The notes under the pieces are model-generated. The model was not told the DNA's origin. It saw only the letters and a list, made by a program, of their open reading frames with translations, and ran no database searches. From contig DASZXS010000054.1 in NCBI GenBank assembly GCA_035545735.1, forward strand, positions 1 to 64,000: DNA of 64,000 bases, read 5' to 3'. Shown one piece after another: positions 1 to 7,681 of this stretch; within the stretch, counting starts at the first letter, position 1, and every line of letters starts with the position of its first letter. The position numbers were made by a program, and so were the translations under genes. Source of the stretch: JAJYKC01 sp035545735 (GTDB lineage: Bacteria; Acidobacteriota; Terriglobia; Bryobacterales; Bryobacteraceae).

Positions 1-2
1 GT

Positions 3-224
3 GCCAGTGAGAGATATCAGCTTGAAATAAGGCTGAAATTGCAACCGATCGCTTCGCACCATCTCTCCGAACTCATCCGGAGCGATGACAAGCGGGAGCG
101 AATGTGCAAGATGGCCGGCGAACTCTTCGACGCGATGGCGGCTGGCGGTCTTACATCAGCACCAATCCCGAGTTCCACGATATGCAGAGAGTGGCTGCGC
201 GATCTTGCAATAGTTGCAAGATGA
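3..224 (+). CDS. possible 3' end of a gene entering from the left edge, unknown
   Basis: This frame is open from the first bases of the window to a TGA at 222-224 and gives about 73 residues rich in charged helix-formers (ERYQLEIRLKL, then SELIRSDDKRERM). Third codon positions are GC-rich in the middle but mixed at both ends, so coding is plausible but weak. No domain is recognised. The stop codon overlaps the right arm of a perfect inverted repeat. It may instead be non-coding sequence between two mobile segments. Confidence 0.28.
   Translation, partial: ASERYQLEIRLKLQPIASHHLSELIRSDDKRERMCKMAGELFDAMAAGGLTSAPIPSSTICREWLRDLAIVAR
202..222. repeat. perfect 9-bp inverted repeat with 3-nt loop
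   Basis: ATCTTGCAA at 202-210 is followed by TAG and then TTGCAAGAT at 214-222. The dyad is perfect and isolated, and has no T-run on either side, so a classical intrinsic terminator is unlikely. It could be an operator, a factor-dependent termination hairpin, or the end of an old mobile element. It overlaps the stop codon of the possible partial frame 3-224. Confidence 0.55.
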
Positions 225-278
225 CCATGTCCCGGACCTGCCGCTCCGAGGGGCCAGCGTTGGACTCCCGATCACCGC

Positions 279-313
279 GAGCGGCCAGCGGCGGCCTCGC
301 CGCCGCTCCGCTC
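279..313. terminator. GC-rich stem-loop downstream of the 331-909 gene
   Basis: GAGCGGCCAGCGGCGG at 279-294 can pair with GCCGCCGCTCCGCTC at 299-313, with a 2-nt bulge and a 4-nt loop. It lies 18 bp beyond the stop of the minus-strand gene that ends at 331, where a terminator is expected. It lacks a U-tract, so it would act as a stabilising or Rho-assisted hairpin. The rest of 225-330 shows nothing recognisable. Confidence 0.4.
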
Positions 314-330
314 GCCTCTGCGGGAACCGA

Positions 331-909
331 CTACGGCTTCTTTTCGGGCGCTTCTGGGATAGCGGCGTGCTGCATCTCGTGCTGGAGTTGGTCTGGATTC
401 GAGGCTCCGGAAGCCTGCGTCGGCTCCAGCACACGCACGTCCGAGACTTTCCGCAGAACCAATCTCACCTCGTCGGCGGCCAGTCGGAGCGAACGCGGAT
501 CCCGCTGCACCTTCTGACCGTTGTGGAGGATGAAGACCGAATCGAATCGGCCCTCGAAGGTTGCGGTAATCCGGCCCGGCTTCTTGGGCGGCATGGGGAC
601 AAGTACCCCTACTGAAGCCATCAGCTTCTTGTAGCTCTCATCCTCGACGAGGTTGAACTTCGCCTTGGGCTTGGTGTCAGGGTCTTTCGGGAACGTTAAT
701 AGGACCCGTTCGCACCCGCCATCCTTTAGGGCCATCCGCCGCGGGTTGATGAGATCAGCCTGGAAGACGACTACTTTTCCGCTGAACTGCTCGGGCTTTG
801 CCAGCAACTCGCAAACCGTCGTCTTCAAAGGCTCTCCGGTTTCAGCGATCAGGGGAACGGACGCAACCATAGCCGCCCCAAGGGACAGAATCCACTGTCT
901 ATGTCTCAT
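331..909 (-). CDS. small secreted protein, probable OB-fold
   Basis: 192 residues starting at the ATG at 909 (MRHRQWILSLGAAMVASVPL), which opens a clear Sec signal peptide of about 22 residues. An upstream in-frame extension runs into the IS element end and is rejected as a start. The mature part has the pattern LLAKPEQFSGKVV...GGCERVLLTF...ITATFEGRFDSV, which resembles the small OB-fold proteins common in Acidobacteriota (Cys-Glu-Leu-Leu followed by a 'GK-V-F' strand and a closing 'GRF' strand). The C-terminal 30 residues are Gln/Pro/Glu-rich and probably disordered. The function is unknown. The IS21 element begins only 13 bp upstream, so the native promoter has been displaced and expression now depends on the element or on sequence inside its end. 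Confidence 0.7.
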   Translation of the reverse strand: MRHRQWILSLGAAMVASVPLIAETGEPLKTTVCELLAKPEQFSGKVVVFQADLINPRRMALKDGGCERVLLTFPKDPDTKPKAKFNLVEDESYKKLMASVGVLVPMPPKKPGRITATFEGRFDSVFILHNGQKVQRDPRSLRLAADEVRLVLRKVSDVRVLEPTQASGASNPDQLQHEMQHAAIPEAPEKKP

Positions 910-922
910 GTTGGGCCTCGGC

Positions 923-976
923 CCTCGGGGGACACCTGAAAAGCGGCCAATGAGGGACACCTCAAAACCGGCCAAC
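923..976. repeat. IS21 left end, two tandem terminal repeats
   Basis: Unit L1 is GGGACACCTGAAAAGCGGCCAA plus T (929-951). Unit L2 has the same form with AAAACCGG (954-976). The units are 25 bp apart, as expected for transposase binding on opposite faces or successive turns. The outer 6 bp (CCTCGG) are shared with the right end. Confidence 0.8.
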
Positions 977-1125
977 GGACTCAGGCAAGACAAGGTAGTT
1001 ATAACCCATGGCCGCACATTGCGGCAAGGGAAAACTTCAGAAGGGCGCCTGCCATCAGCTATGCTGACAGCACCTGGGCGGAGGATATGGCTCCGCAGGG
1101 ATGCGACCAGAGCGCCGACCCAGCG

Positions 1126-1171
1126 GCCAGAATGCGTGGGCGGCGCGGAGCCGCCTCCGCGGCATTCTGGC
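1126..1171. terminator. nested stem-loop downstream of istB
   Basis: A perfect 10-bp inverted repeat (GCCAGAATGC at 1126-1135 and GCATTCTGGC at 1162-1171) encloses a second one (GGCGGC at 1139-1144 and GCCGCC at 1150-1155). It lies between the istB stop and the left IS end. It has no T-run, so it may stop or stabilise the istAB transcript or block read-through into the 331-909 gene. Confidence 0.5.
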
Positions 1172-1237
1172 GGCAAAGCGATAAATCCCGGGAGCGCGAG
1201 GGCAGAGCCCTCGCATGCTTCAAGCTATTCTCATCGT

Positions 1238-1978
1238 TCAGCCGGTAACGGCCGTTTTCGTGCGCCAGCTCTTGGGGCCGCACTTGAGCACGTGCCCATG
1301 ATGTAGCAACCGGTCGAGCATGGCGCCGACCGCCGCCACGTCAGCCAGCAGTTTGCCCCAGTCATCCACTGGGCGGTTGGACGTCAGCAGCGTGCTGGCG
1401 CGTTCGTACCGTCGCATCACAATCTCCAGCAGATCCTCGGCAGCCGTCTGCGGCAGCTTACGCATGCCGAAGTCGTCGATGATCAGCAACGCCACGCTGG
1501 AGATCGATTCCATATACTGCTTGCGCGTGCCCTCAAGGGTGGCTTCAGTGACTTCTTCCAGCAGGATGTGTGTCTGGCGATAGAGCACCTTGTGGCCTTG
1601 CAGGATCGCGGCCTGGCCGATGGCCTGCGCCAGATGGCTTTTACCCGTGCCACCCGGCCCGAGAAACAACGCATCCTCACAGCGATCGATGAACATCCCG
1701 GTAGCCAGATCGAAAACCATACTGCGATTCATTTTCGGATTGAAGCTGAAGTCGAAGTTGTCCAGTGTCTTGTTGGGATCGCGGAAGGCGGCGAACTTGC
1801 GCCGCCGTTCCAGGAGCCGGTCCGAGCGCCGCGTCAACTCATCGGAGACTAGCGTGGCGAGCAAGTCGATCGGCGCCATGGGTTCGGCTTGTGCTTGTCG
1901 CAGTCGCGTTTCCAGCACCGCGGCCATACCTCCCAGGCGGAGTTGGCGCAGGCTGCGTTGTAGTTCGTTGAGATTCAT
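1238..1978 (-). CDS. istB: IS21-family helper ATPase IstB
   Basis: 246 residues. IstB is the AAA+ ATPase that assembles on DNA and activates the IstA transposase at target sites. Walker A is visible as GPGGTGKS (about residues 106-113) and Walker B as ALLIIDDFG (about 164-172). The N-terminal helical segment LRQLRLGGMAAVLETRL is the usual IstB start. The ATG overlaps the istA stop by ATGA, so the two are translationally coupled. Full length, with no frameshift seen. Confidence 0.95.
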   Translation of the reverse strand: MNLNELQRSLRQLRLGGMAAVLETRLRQAQAEPMAPIDLLATLVSDELTRRSDRLLERRRKFAAFRDPNKTLDNFDFSFNPKMNRSMVFDLATGMFIDRCEDALFLGPGGTGKSHLAQAIGQAAILQGHKVLYRQTHILLEEVTEATLEGTRKQYMESISSVALLIIDDFGMRKLPQTAAEDLLEIVMRRYERASTLLTSNRPVDDWGKLLADVAAVGAMLDRLLHHGHVLKCGPKSWRTKTAVTG

Positions 1979-3624
1979 TCTGGGTTCTCCTGGTTTTCTG
2001 GCAGCGAAGTCTTGCTGTCAATGAGGTCGCGATACAAAGTCAGCTGCCGGATGATGGGATCTACCTGGCGAAGCGTCAGGGCCGGCCGGCGTTCCAGCCA
2101 GCGGCGAGCGAAGCCATAGGGGTTGTCCGGGAGGCCGGCTTCTAACGCGGCGGCGCAGGCATCGTCGGTAAGCGCGGCGCCGTGCTTCCTCGCCAGCCCG
2201 CTCAAGCCCATGATGCGGCGGAGGGACTCGGGCCCGTCGCGCCGGTAGATCTGCTCGGCGACCGCACCGACATGAGGGCCGATCTTGCCGCAACGCGCCA
2301 GCAGTTGGGAGGTGGAGCGTGGCGTGTGCGCGGGCTTGTCCTCGTCGGAGATGCGATGCCGGCCACGCTGTTGGCCGCGGTGTTCGCGCAACAGTTGCCC
2401 CGTACCCGGATCCAGCACCCGCACTACGTGGCCGTCCCACTGCACTTTCACGCGGCGGCCGATCCAGCCGGGCGGTGCGCTGTAATAAGCGGCATCGACT
2501 TCGACGCAGCCGTCCAGGTTCACGCGCCGTTCGCCAAACTGGTACAGGCGAAACGGCTCCAGCGGCAATGGCAGCAGAGCCGGCTTCTCTTCGGCGAACA
2601 TGGCAGCTACCTGGCGCTTGGTAGTGCCATGGATGCGTGTGTCGGCCCACTTGTTTTCCCAGTGATCCAGGTACGTCTGTGCCTCTTCCAGACTCTCAAA
2701 GCGCACGCCTTTCAAGGGTGTGTTCTTGGCGTGCCCGACGCCGCGCTCGACTTTCCCCTTGCGATCCGGATCGGCGACGCGGCAAGGCAGCGCGATGGCG
2801 CCATAGTGGGCGAGCATGTCGCGATAGAGCGGGTTCAGGGCCGGATCGTAGATGTCCGGTTTGAGCACGGCTTCGCTGAGATTGTCGAGTACGATCGTGC
2901 GGCAGACCCCGCCCAGCCGGCGGAACGCTTGCTCGTGCAGTTCGGCCCACGTGCGAGAGCTGGACTGGAAGGTGAGCAGACGAACAGCCTTGCGGCTGTA
3001 GCCCAGCCTGAGCACGAACAAGCGCGTGCGCCGGTATCGGCCGGAGCGCGGATTGCGCACCATCGGACCGCTGCCGTAATCGACCTGCGCTTCCTCGCCC
3101 GGTGGCGTGACGATGACCGCACACGCCGACTTCGCCGGTTGCCCGCGCAGCCGGCCGACAAAGCGCTTCACGCTGGCGTAGCCCCCCGTGAAACCGTGGC
3201 TGTCCACCAAGTCCTGATAGATCGCCTTGGCATTCCGCCCCCTGCCGAGCGACAGTTCGATGAAGTCGAAGTAGGGCTCACAGGCACTGCCACCGGGACT
3301 GCGTGGGGGCAGTGAGGTCGGCGCCGAGTCGGGGGACACCATTGGCCGGTTTTGGCCGGGTCCGGCCGGACCAGCCGTGGTGGGGTCGGGGGACACCTCG
3401 TTGGCCGGTTTTGCCGGCACGCGCCGTCCCCAACCGCCGGGAGCCCGAATGGCAACTCCGGCGGCCTTCAGGTACGCTCCCGCCGTTTCCCGGCGAATGC
3501 CCGTTTCTTGCTGGATGCGCCGCAGCGGCCAGCCTAGCCGCCCCAGCGCGATGACCTGTTGTCGTTTCTCTTCGCTCAAGACATTGCTCACGTCGATGGA
3601 GGGTAATCCCTCCGTCGCTCTCAA
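1975..3624 (-). CDS. istA: IS21-family transposase IstA
   Basis: 549 residues. It has an N-terminal helix-turn-helix (VIALGRLGWPLRRIQQETGI), then an unusual Pro/Gly/Ala-rich linker, then a DDE integrase core. Candidate catalytic residues are the Asp in AQVDYG, the Asp in TIVLDN and the Glu in KGKVERGVGH, followed by the C-terminal beta-barrel region. The listed start is a TTG at 3624; a GTG at 3591 is an alternative. The linker (roughly residues 70-110) is encoded by DNA that contains two copies of an IS-end-like motif, at 3329-3357 and 3386-3415. All catalytic residues are present, so the element may still be mobile. Confidence 0.95.
   Translation of the reverse strand: MRATEGLPSIDVSNVLSEEKRQQVIALGRLGWPLRRIQQETGIRRETAGAYLKAAGVAIRAPGGWGRRVPAKPANEVSPDPTTAGPAGPGQNRPMVSPDSAPTSLPPRSPGGSACEPYFDFIELSLGRGRNAKAIYQDLVDSHGFTGGYASVKRFVGRLRGQPAKSACAVIVTPPGEEAQVDYGSGPMVRNPRSGRYRRTRLFVLRLGYSRKAVRLLTFQSSSRTWAELHEQAFRRLGGVCRTIVLDNLSEAVLKPDIYDPALNPLYRDMLAHYGAIALPCRVADPDRKGKVERGVGHAKNTPLKGVRFESLEEAQTYLDHWENKWADTRIHGTTKRQVAAMFAEEKPALLPLPLEPFRLYQFGERRVNLDGCVEVDAAYYSAPPGWIGRRVKVQWDGHVVRVLDPGTGQLLREHRGQQRGRHRISDEDKPAHTPRSTSQLLARCGKIGPHVGAVAEQIYRRDGPESLRRIMGLSGLARKHGAALTDDACAAALEAGLPDNPYGFARRWLERRPALTLRQVDPIIRQLTLYRDLIDSKTSLPENQENPE
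3329..3415. repeat. two IS-end-like motifs inside istA
   Basis: TCGGGGGACACC followed within 1-3 bp by TTGGCCGGTTTT occurs at 3329-3357 and again at 3386-3415. Both halves also occur in the IS ends (GGGGGACACC, and AAAACCGGCCAA as its reverse complement). They sit in the codons for the IstA linker that reads twice as a VSPD-type peptide. Confidence 0.7.
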
Positions 3625-3640
3625 TGTCTTGCCGATTTCT

Positions 3641-3693
3641 ATTGGCCGCTTTTCAGCTGTCCCTCATTGGCCGCTTTTGGGTGTCCCCCGAGG
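3641..3693. repeat. IS21 right end, two tandem terminal repeats
   Basis: On the minus strand the order is CCTCGGGGGACACC, then AAAAGCGGCCAATGAGGGACA, then GCTGAAAAGCGGCCAAT. Units at 3666-3687 and 3641-3663 mirror the two left-end units. The inner unit begins only about 17 bp upstream of the istA start region, so transposase binding here could also repress istA. Confidence 0.8.
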
Positions 3694-4418
3694 CAAAAAC
3701 ATCCTTTCATCAGCGGTGCTGGACCGAGGATCAGAGTCGAGTGAACCAGTGGATACCGAACCCAGGACAAGCCAACCAGCCCGCTCCACGAGGCGCTCTA
3801 ACCCTAACGGAAAAAAATCCAATAGTTGGTGCTGTCGTTATTGCATTCGGCCGGGCCAAGGAGGTATGACACGGGTAGCCCATCTAGGCGAACTGCCTTA
3901 TTAGAGCTGAATCTGGCTACTCGGGTACTAAGAAAGCAAAAAAGCGAATGATGTGCCAGCTTCTCTAATGCGTAGAATGGGTTCGTCAAGTGGTATAGAA
4001 CTCCAAGAAACATACATATCCCGTATTGCCCACTAATCTCAAAGTGTTGATCTAGATCCGAATCCCGAATATCAATCGTGGAATTTAGGTACTTAGCTAG
4101 GGCGTGAATTCCTTTCATTTGATTAATATTAGTTCCAGAATTATCCCCAACATTCAACAGAAAACCGCAGAGATTCAAAAAAGAACTTAGTCCACCGTCG
4201 GCTGCGCCTACATCCAATATAGGCTTGGCGTCGACTAATTCACTAAAGGACATCTGGATTTCATTCAACAACTGTTGAAGGAAGAATAAAGTTGAGAAAC
4301 TGTCGTAGGAGTACCAAGCGAAGTCTCGGTCTGTTACGCTGCGCTTAGCCCGTTCAAATGTTTTCCTGAATCGAAGGCCCTTACGAACCAATTCGCTGAA
4401 ACGGATAGAATAATCCAT
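3694..4418 (-). pseudogene. class I SAM-dependent methyltransferase, frameshifted and abutting the IS
   Basis: The reading frame starts best at the ATG at 4418, in a context typical of this family (FAWYSYDSFSTL). It holds the SAM-binding motif I ILDVGAADGG and the later motif FLGVLYHLTNPFYALEKL. The frame stops at 3804 just after TNYWIFFR. In the +1 frame after the 7-A run at 3811-3817 the protein continues for about 40 codons (PLGLERLVERAGW to DERMFLP), which is the expected family continuation. One lost base in that run would explain the break. The continuation then runs straight into the IS21 end. The region is clearly AT-richer than its neighbours, suggesting horizontal origin. An in-frame ATG at 4541 gives a poor N-terminus. 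Confidence 0.8.
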
Positions 4419-4617
4419 CGTAATCGATTCTACCGAGAGGACCAAGCCCGCGATCGCTTCGATGAATCCCGTTAACCCGGGCGTATAAAAATTGTCCAGA
4501 GAACTATAATGGTGGACAAACGGCGTAGCGGCTAAAAGCATTAGGGCAAGGCGAGTGTGTTCTGCGCGGGTGATAGAGTTTTATCCAAGTAACCATTGTT
4601 TGGATTTTTGAAACCTC

Positions 4618-5796
4618 ATGAAGACCTCGAAACTTCTTCTGGCCGTCCTGGTACTGGCAGCGTCGGTGCGAGCCGAAAAGAGCTCAGTTTTCCCTCCGGG
4701 CGTTAAGCCGGTTGGCCCTTATAGCCCGGGAATTTTGGCGGGCGATTCGCTCTATGTCGCCGGACAGGGAGCGCAGAAAGCGGACGGGACGTTTCCCGAG
4801 ACACCGGAAGCGCAACTGCGGCAGTGCCTCGAAAATGTCCGGACGGTGGTCGAGGCCGCCGGGCTGACCATGGATCACGTGGTGTACGCGCAAGTCTACG
4901 TGAAGGACCCGCACGCGTTCGATGCGGTCGATCACGCCTGGAGCGCCTACTTCTCTAAAAATGGCCCGGCGCGCTCGATGATCGGCGTCGGAGCTCTGCC
5001 GCAAAACACGCCGGTGGAAGTGAACGCCGTAGCCGTTCGCAAGCTTTCGGACAAACGCCCCGTTTCGGTGGCCGGCGGACTGTCCGCCGGTGTTCCGGCC
5101 GCGGTGTTTGGAGGCGAGCGCCTGTATATTTCCGATTGTCGCGGCGAGAACACGGCCGACGCTCTCGCGCGCATGGGACAGGTTCTCCAAGGGGCTCATC
5201 TCGACTTCGCGAATATGGTTTTCGTGAATCCTTACCTCACCGATAAGGTTAGTTACGAGGAAATGAACCGGGACTATGCCACGCACTTTGAATTTGGCAA
5301 CACGCCGGCGCGTGCGACCATTCAGGTGGCCAGTCTCCCCGCAGGCGCTCATATCGAGTTCACCGGCGTCGCCGTCTCCAAACTTTCGAAGCGCCGCGCC
5401 GTGCGCCCGAAGAACATGGAGCCAAGCCCCACTGCGAGTCCGTGCGTCTTCGCAGGCGGCGTTTTCTACTGCTCGGCGAAGTCGGGCTTCATCCCCGGGC
5501 CCAACAGTGGTATCTACGCCTCCACCGTCGAGGAGCAGGTCCGGCAGACGATGCGGAACCTGCTGGATGGTCTCGAGGAAGCCGGGCTCAACTTCTCAAA
5601 CGTGGTCGCCGCGAACGTCTATTTGGACGATGTGGCGGATTTTCCAAAAATGAATGGAATTTATAAGCTATTCTTCGATGCCACGCCACCCGCGCGGACC
5701 ACGGTTCAACAGTATCCCGCCGGGGAGCGCAAGCCGAACGCCAAGGGCCAGTGGCCAACGCTCGAACAGATCTCACTCGTCGCCGTGAAGGAATAA
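4618..5796 (+). CDS. secreted protein of three fused RidA (YjgF/YER057c/UK114) domains
   Basis: 392 residues with a signal peptide (MKTSKLLLAVLVLAASVRA). Three RidA-type units follow at about 25-145, 148-260 and 265-392. RidA enzymes hydrolyse reactive enamines and imines released by PLP enzymes. Each unit keeps the Arg and Glu that define active RidA proteins: GPARSMIGV...VEVNAVAV, TPARATIQV...IEFTGVAV and PPARTTVQQ...LEQISLVAV. RidA is normally a single-domain homotrimer, so one chain could form a covalent pseudo-trimer. No strong Shine-Dalgarno is visible before the ATG. The 199 bp upstream (4419-4617) are AT-rich and hold no other gene. Confidence 0.88.
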   Translation: MKTSKLLLAVLVLAASVRAEKSSVFPPGVKPVGPYSPGILAGDSLYVAGQGAQKADGTFPETPEAQLRQCLENVRTVVEAAGLTMDHVVYAQVYVKDPHAFDAVDHAWSAYFSKNGPARSMIGVGALPQNTPVEVNAVAVRKLSDKRPVSVAGGLSAGVPAAVFGGERLYISDCRGENTADALARMGQVLQGAHLDFANMVFVNPYLTDKVSYEEMNRDYATHFEFGNTPARATIQVASLPAGAHIEFTGVAVSKLSKRRAVRPKNMEPSPTASPCVFAGGVFYCSAKSGFIPGPNSGIYASTVEEQVRQTMRNLLDGLEEAGLNFSNVVAANVYLDDVADFPKMNGIYKLFFDATPPARTTVQQYPAGERKPNAKGQWPTLEQISLVAVKE

Positions 5797-5852
5797 ACGG
5801 ATGTGGGCGTGTTTTCATTGTGTAAAATTGTGATTCATTGGTGAGACGCACC

Positions 5853-6719
5853 ATGCCTGTATCGAAACGCTCCGCAGCATCGCAGATCGCGAAGCCATCC
5901 ATCTCAACACCGTCCACGGCACGGGCGGTGGGAAAGACGCCTCCACGGTACGGCATCATTTCCCTGCAGCGCGGCCTGGGAATTCTTTCCCTTCTGGCGC
6001 AGGCGGAGCACAGCTTGAGCGCCAGCGAGATAGCGCGCGCGGCCAACCTGCACGGCAGCACGGTTCACCGGTTCCTGGTGAATCTGGAAGACTCCGGCTA
6101 TGTTGTGCGCGACGATCGCGGCAATTATCACCTCGGCACACACTGCATTTCGTTAGGCCGGGCCGCGATGGACCGCCTCGACGCCCGGCGGGCCAGCCGG
6201 CCGGCGCTCGAGGAATTGAACCGCGTGACGCGAGAGACGGTTCATCTCGCCATCCGCAACGGGCTCACCGCGGTGTATGTCGACAAGTTCGAGTCGCCCG
6301 AGCCGTTGCGCATCTTCTCGCGCGTGGGGGCAAACGTCCCGCTGCACTGCACCGCGATGGGGAAGGTCTTCCTGGCACATTTGCCGGGCGACGAACAAGC
6401 CGAGATTCTTTCCCGGCTTCCGTTCACGCGCTACACCCCTTCGACGATTTGCTCCATCGCCGGCATGCGGACAGAATTGAAGAATGTCCGGCAGCAGGGC
6501 TACGCGATCGATCAGGAAGAGCATGAGGCGCACATCAAGTGCATCGCTGCGCCGGTCTGGGACGAAGCGGGCAAAGTAGTTGCGGCTTTCAGCATCACCG
6601 GGCCGGCGCCCCGGATGCAGCGGGCCCGGTTACGCGAATTCGGCCTGCTGGTGCGCGAGACCAGCGAAGTCATCTCGAAAGCCCTGGGCTATGCCGGGTC
6701 GCCGCGGCGGGTGCGATGA
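5853..6719 (+). CDS. IclR-family transcriptional regulator
   Basis: About 288 residues from the ATG at 5853; the in-frame TTG at 5838 is a less likely start. An N-terminal winged helix-turn-helix (LSASEIARAANLHGSTVHRFL...LEDSGYV) is followed by the IclR effector-binding domain (VHLAIRNGLTAVYVDKFE, LHCTAMGKVFLAH, YAIDQEEHEAHIKCIAAPVW). IclR proteins control aromatic- and sugar-acid catabolism. Its TGA overlaps the ATG of the following gluconolactonase-like gene (ATGA), so the two form an operon. The short upstream region 5797-5852 has repeated TTCATTG elements that could be an autoregulatory operator. Confidence 0.93.
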   Translation: MPVSKRSAASQIAKPSISTPSTARAVGKTPPRYGIISLQRGLGILSLLAQAEHSLSASEIARAANLHGSTVHRFLVNLEDSGYVVRDDRGNYHLGTHCISLGRAAMDRLDARRASRPALEELNRVTRETVHLAIRNGLTAVYVDKFESPEPLRIFSRVGANVPLHCTAMGKVFLAHLPGDEQAEILSRLPFTRYTPSTICSIAGMRTELKNVRQQGYAIDQEEHEAHIKCIAAPVWDEAGKVVAAFSITGPAPRMQRARLREFGLLVRETSEVISKALGYAGSPRRVR

Positions 6720-7678
6720 GACGAGTCCCGGCGTGGGCGGTTCTCACTTCCGTAGCGCTCGCGGCGGTCGGGAGCGCGCAGACCCGGCCCGCGCGCCAAT
6801 TCGCGCTGCGTGCCAAATACTCGCGGTTTTGGAAGCTGGTACCCAAAGACGCCAAGTTGGAAAAGATCGCTGGAGACTTCGGCTTCACCGAAGGCCCCGT
6901 ATGGGATCCCCAGGGCTTCGTGTATTTGAGCGATGAGAGCAAGAACCACATCTACCGGGTGTTTCCGGATGGCCGCAAAGAGGTTGTCGTCAGTCTTGGC
7001 GATCCGGACGGCAGCACGTTCAACCGTGAGAGGAAGCTGATTAGCACGGCGAGCGTTCTCCGCGCGATCATCGAAGTGGACCCGGCCGGCTCCTTCAAGG
7101 TTCTCACATCCACTTACGAGGGCAGAAAATTCAACAGCCCCAACGACGTGGTGACCGGACCGGACGGAGCGCTCTATTTCACCGACCCGACGCTCGACCT
7201 GGTCAAGGGCGAAAAACAGGAGATCCCCTTCCAGGGCGTCTACCGCCTGGGAAACGATGGCTCGGTCACGCTGCTGACGAAGGATCATGCGCAACCGAAC
7301 GGGCTCGCATTCTCTCCCGACGGCCGGCGCTTCTACGTGGATGATAGCGAACGCCGCGATATATGGGTCTACGACGCGGGACCGGGCGGGAAGCTCAGCA
7401 ATGGGAGGCTGTTCGGCAAGGAGGATGGACCGGAGGGCGCTGGGGGACCCGATGGCATGAGAGTCGACCGGAAGGGCAACATCTTCGTCACCGGTCCTCT
7501 GGGAATTTGGATATGGGATGCAAAAGGGAATCACCTTGGAACCATTGAGATGCCCGAGCAGCCCGCGAATCTCGCCTGGGGAGACCCGGATTACAAGACG
7601 TTGTACATCACCGCGACAACTTCGCTGTACAAGCTCCGGACGAACACAAGCGGCTTCGTCCCCTACCGGAAGAAATAG
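6716..7678 (+). CDS. exported SMP-30/gluconolactonase-like six-bladed propeller
   Basis: 320 residues beginning with a signal peptide (MRRVPAWAVLTSVALAAVGSAQ). The motifs FGFTEGPVWDPQGFVYLSD, FNSPNDVVTGPDGALYFTD and NGLAFSPDGRRFYVDDS are the metal- and substrate-binding loops of the SMP-30/gluconolactonase/LRE family, with Glu, Asn and Asp ligands conserved. It probably opens a sugar-acid lactone in the periplasm. The ATG overlaps the IclR stop by ATGA, so IclR likely regulates it. Converges with the MFS gene 3 bp downstream. Confidence 0.92.
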   Translation: MRRVPAWAVLTSVALAAVGSAQTRPARQFALRAKYSRFWKLVPKDAKLEKIAGDFGFTEGPVWDPQGFVYLSDESKNHIYRVFPDGRKEVVVSLGDPDGSTFNRERKLISTASVLRAIIEVDPAGSFKVLTSTYEGRKFNSPNDVVTGPDGALYFTDPTLDLVKGEKQEIPFQGVYRLGNDGSVTLLTKDHAQPNGLAFSPDGRRFYVDDSERRDIWVYDAGPGGKLSNGRLFGKEDGPEGAGGPDGMRVDRKGNIFVTGPLGIWIWDAKGNHLGTIEMPEQPANLAWGDPDYKTLYITATTSLYKLRTNTSGFVPYRKK

Positions 7679-7681
7679 CGG

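Larger units (their letters stand above)
923..3693 (-). mobile_element. IS21-family insertion sequence (istA-istB), apparently intact
   Basis: The element carries istA and istB on the minus strand, overlapping by ATGA. The two outer ends share the 14-bp inverted repeat CCTCGGGGGACACC (923-936) and GGTGTCCCCCGAGG (3680-3693). Internal to each end are repeated 22-23 bp units of the form GGGACA-N-AAAAGCGGCCAAT (929-951 and 954-976 on the left, 3641-3663 and 3666-3687 on the right), the multiple terminal repeats typical of IS21. No clean target-site duplication was seen, because the flanks just outside the ends do not match, which suggests an adjacent rearrangement or an older insertion. The stretch 977-1237 between the left end and istB is non-coding apart from a strong hairpin. 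Confidence 0.92.

Noticed and set aside
910..1176. N-terminal extension of the 331-909 gene
   Set aside because: The extra residues come from the IS end and would remove the signal peptide from the N-terminus.
2182..3315. 377-codon plus-strand open frame inside the IS
   Set aside because: Antisense to istA, whose DDE motifs are clear.
4505..4510. TATAAT upstream of the triple RidA gene
   Set aside because: No -35 element lies at a proper distance on the plus strand.
4419..4541. N-terminal extension of the methyltransferase from the ATG at 4541
   Set aside because: The extra residues lack similarity to the family start and the ATG at 4418 fits the expected N-terminus.
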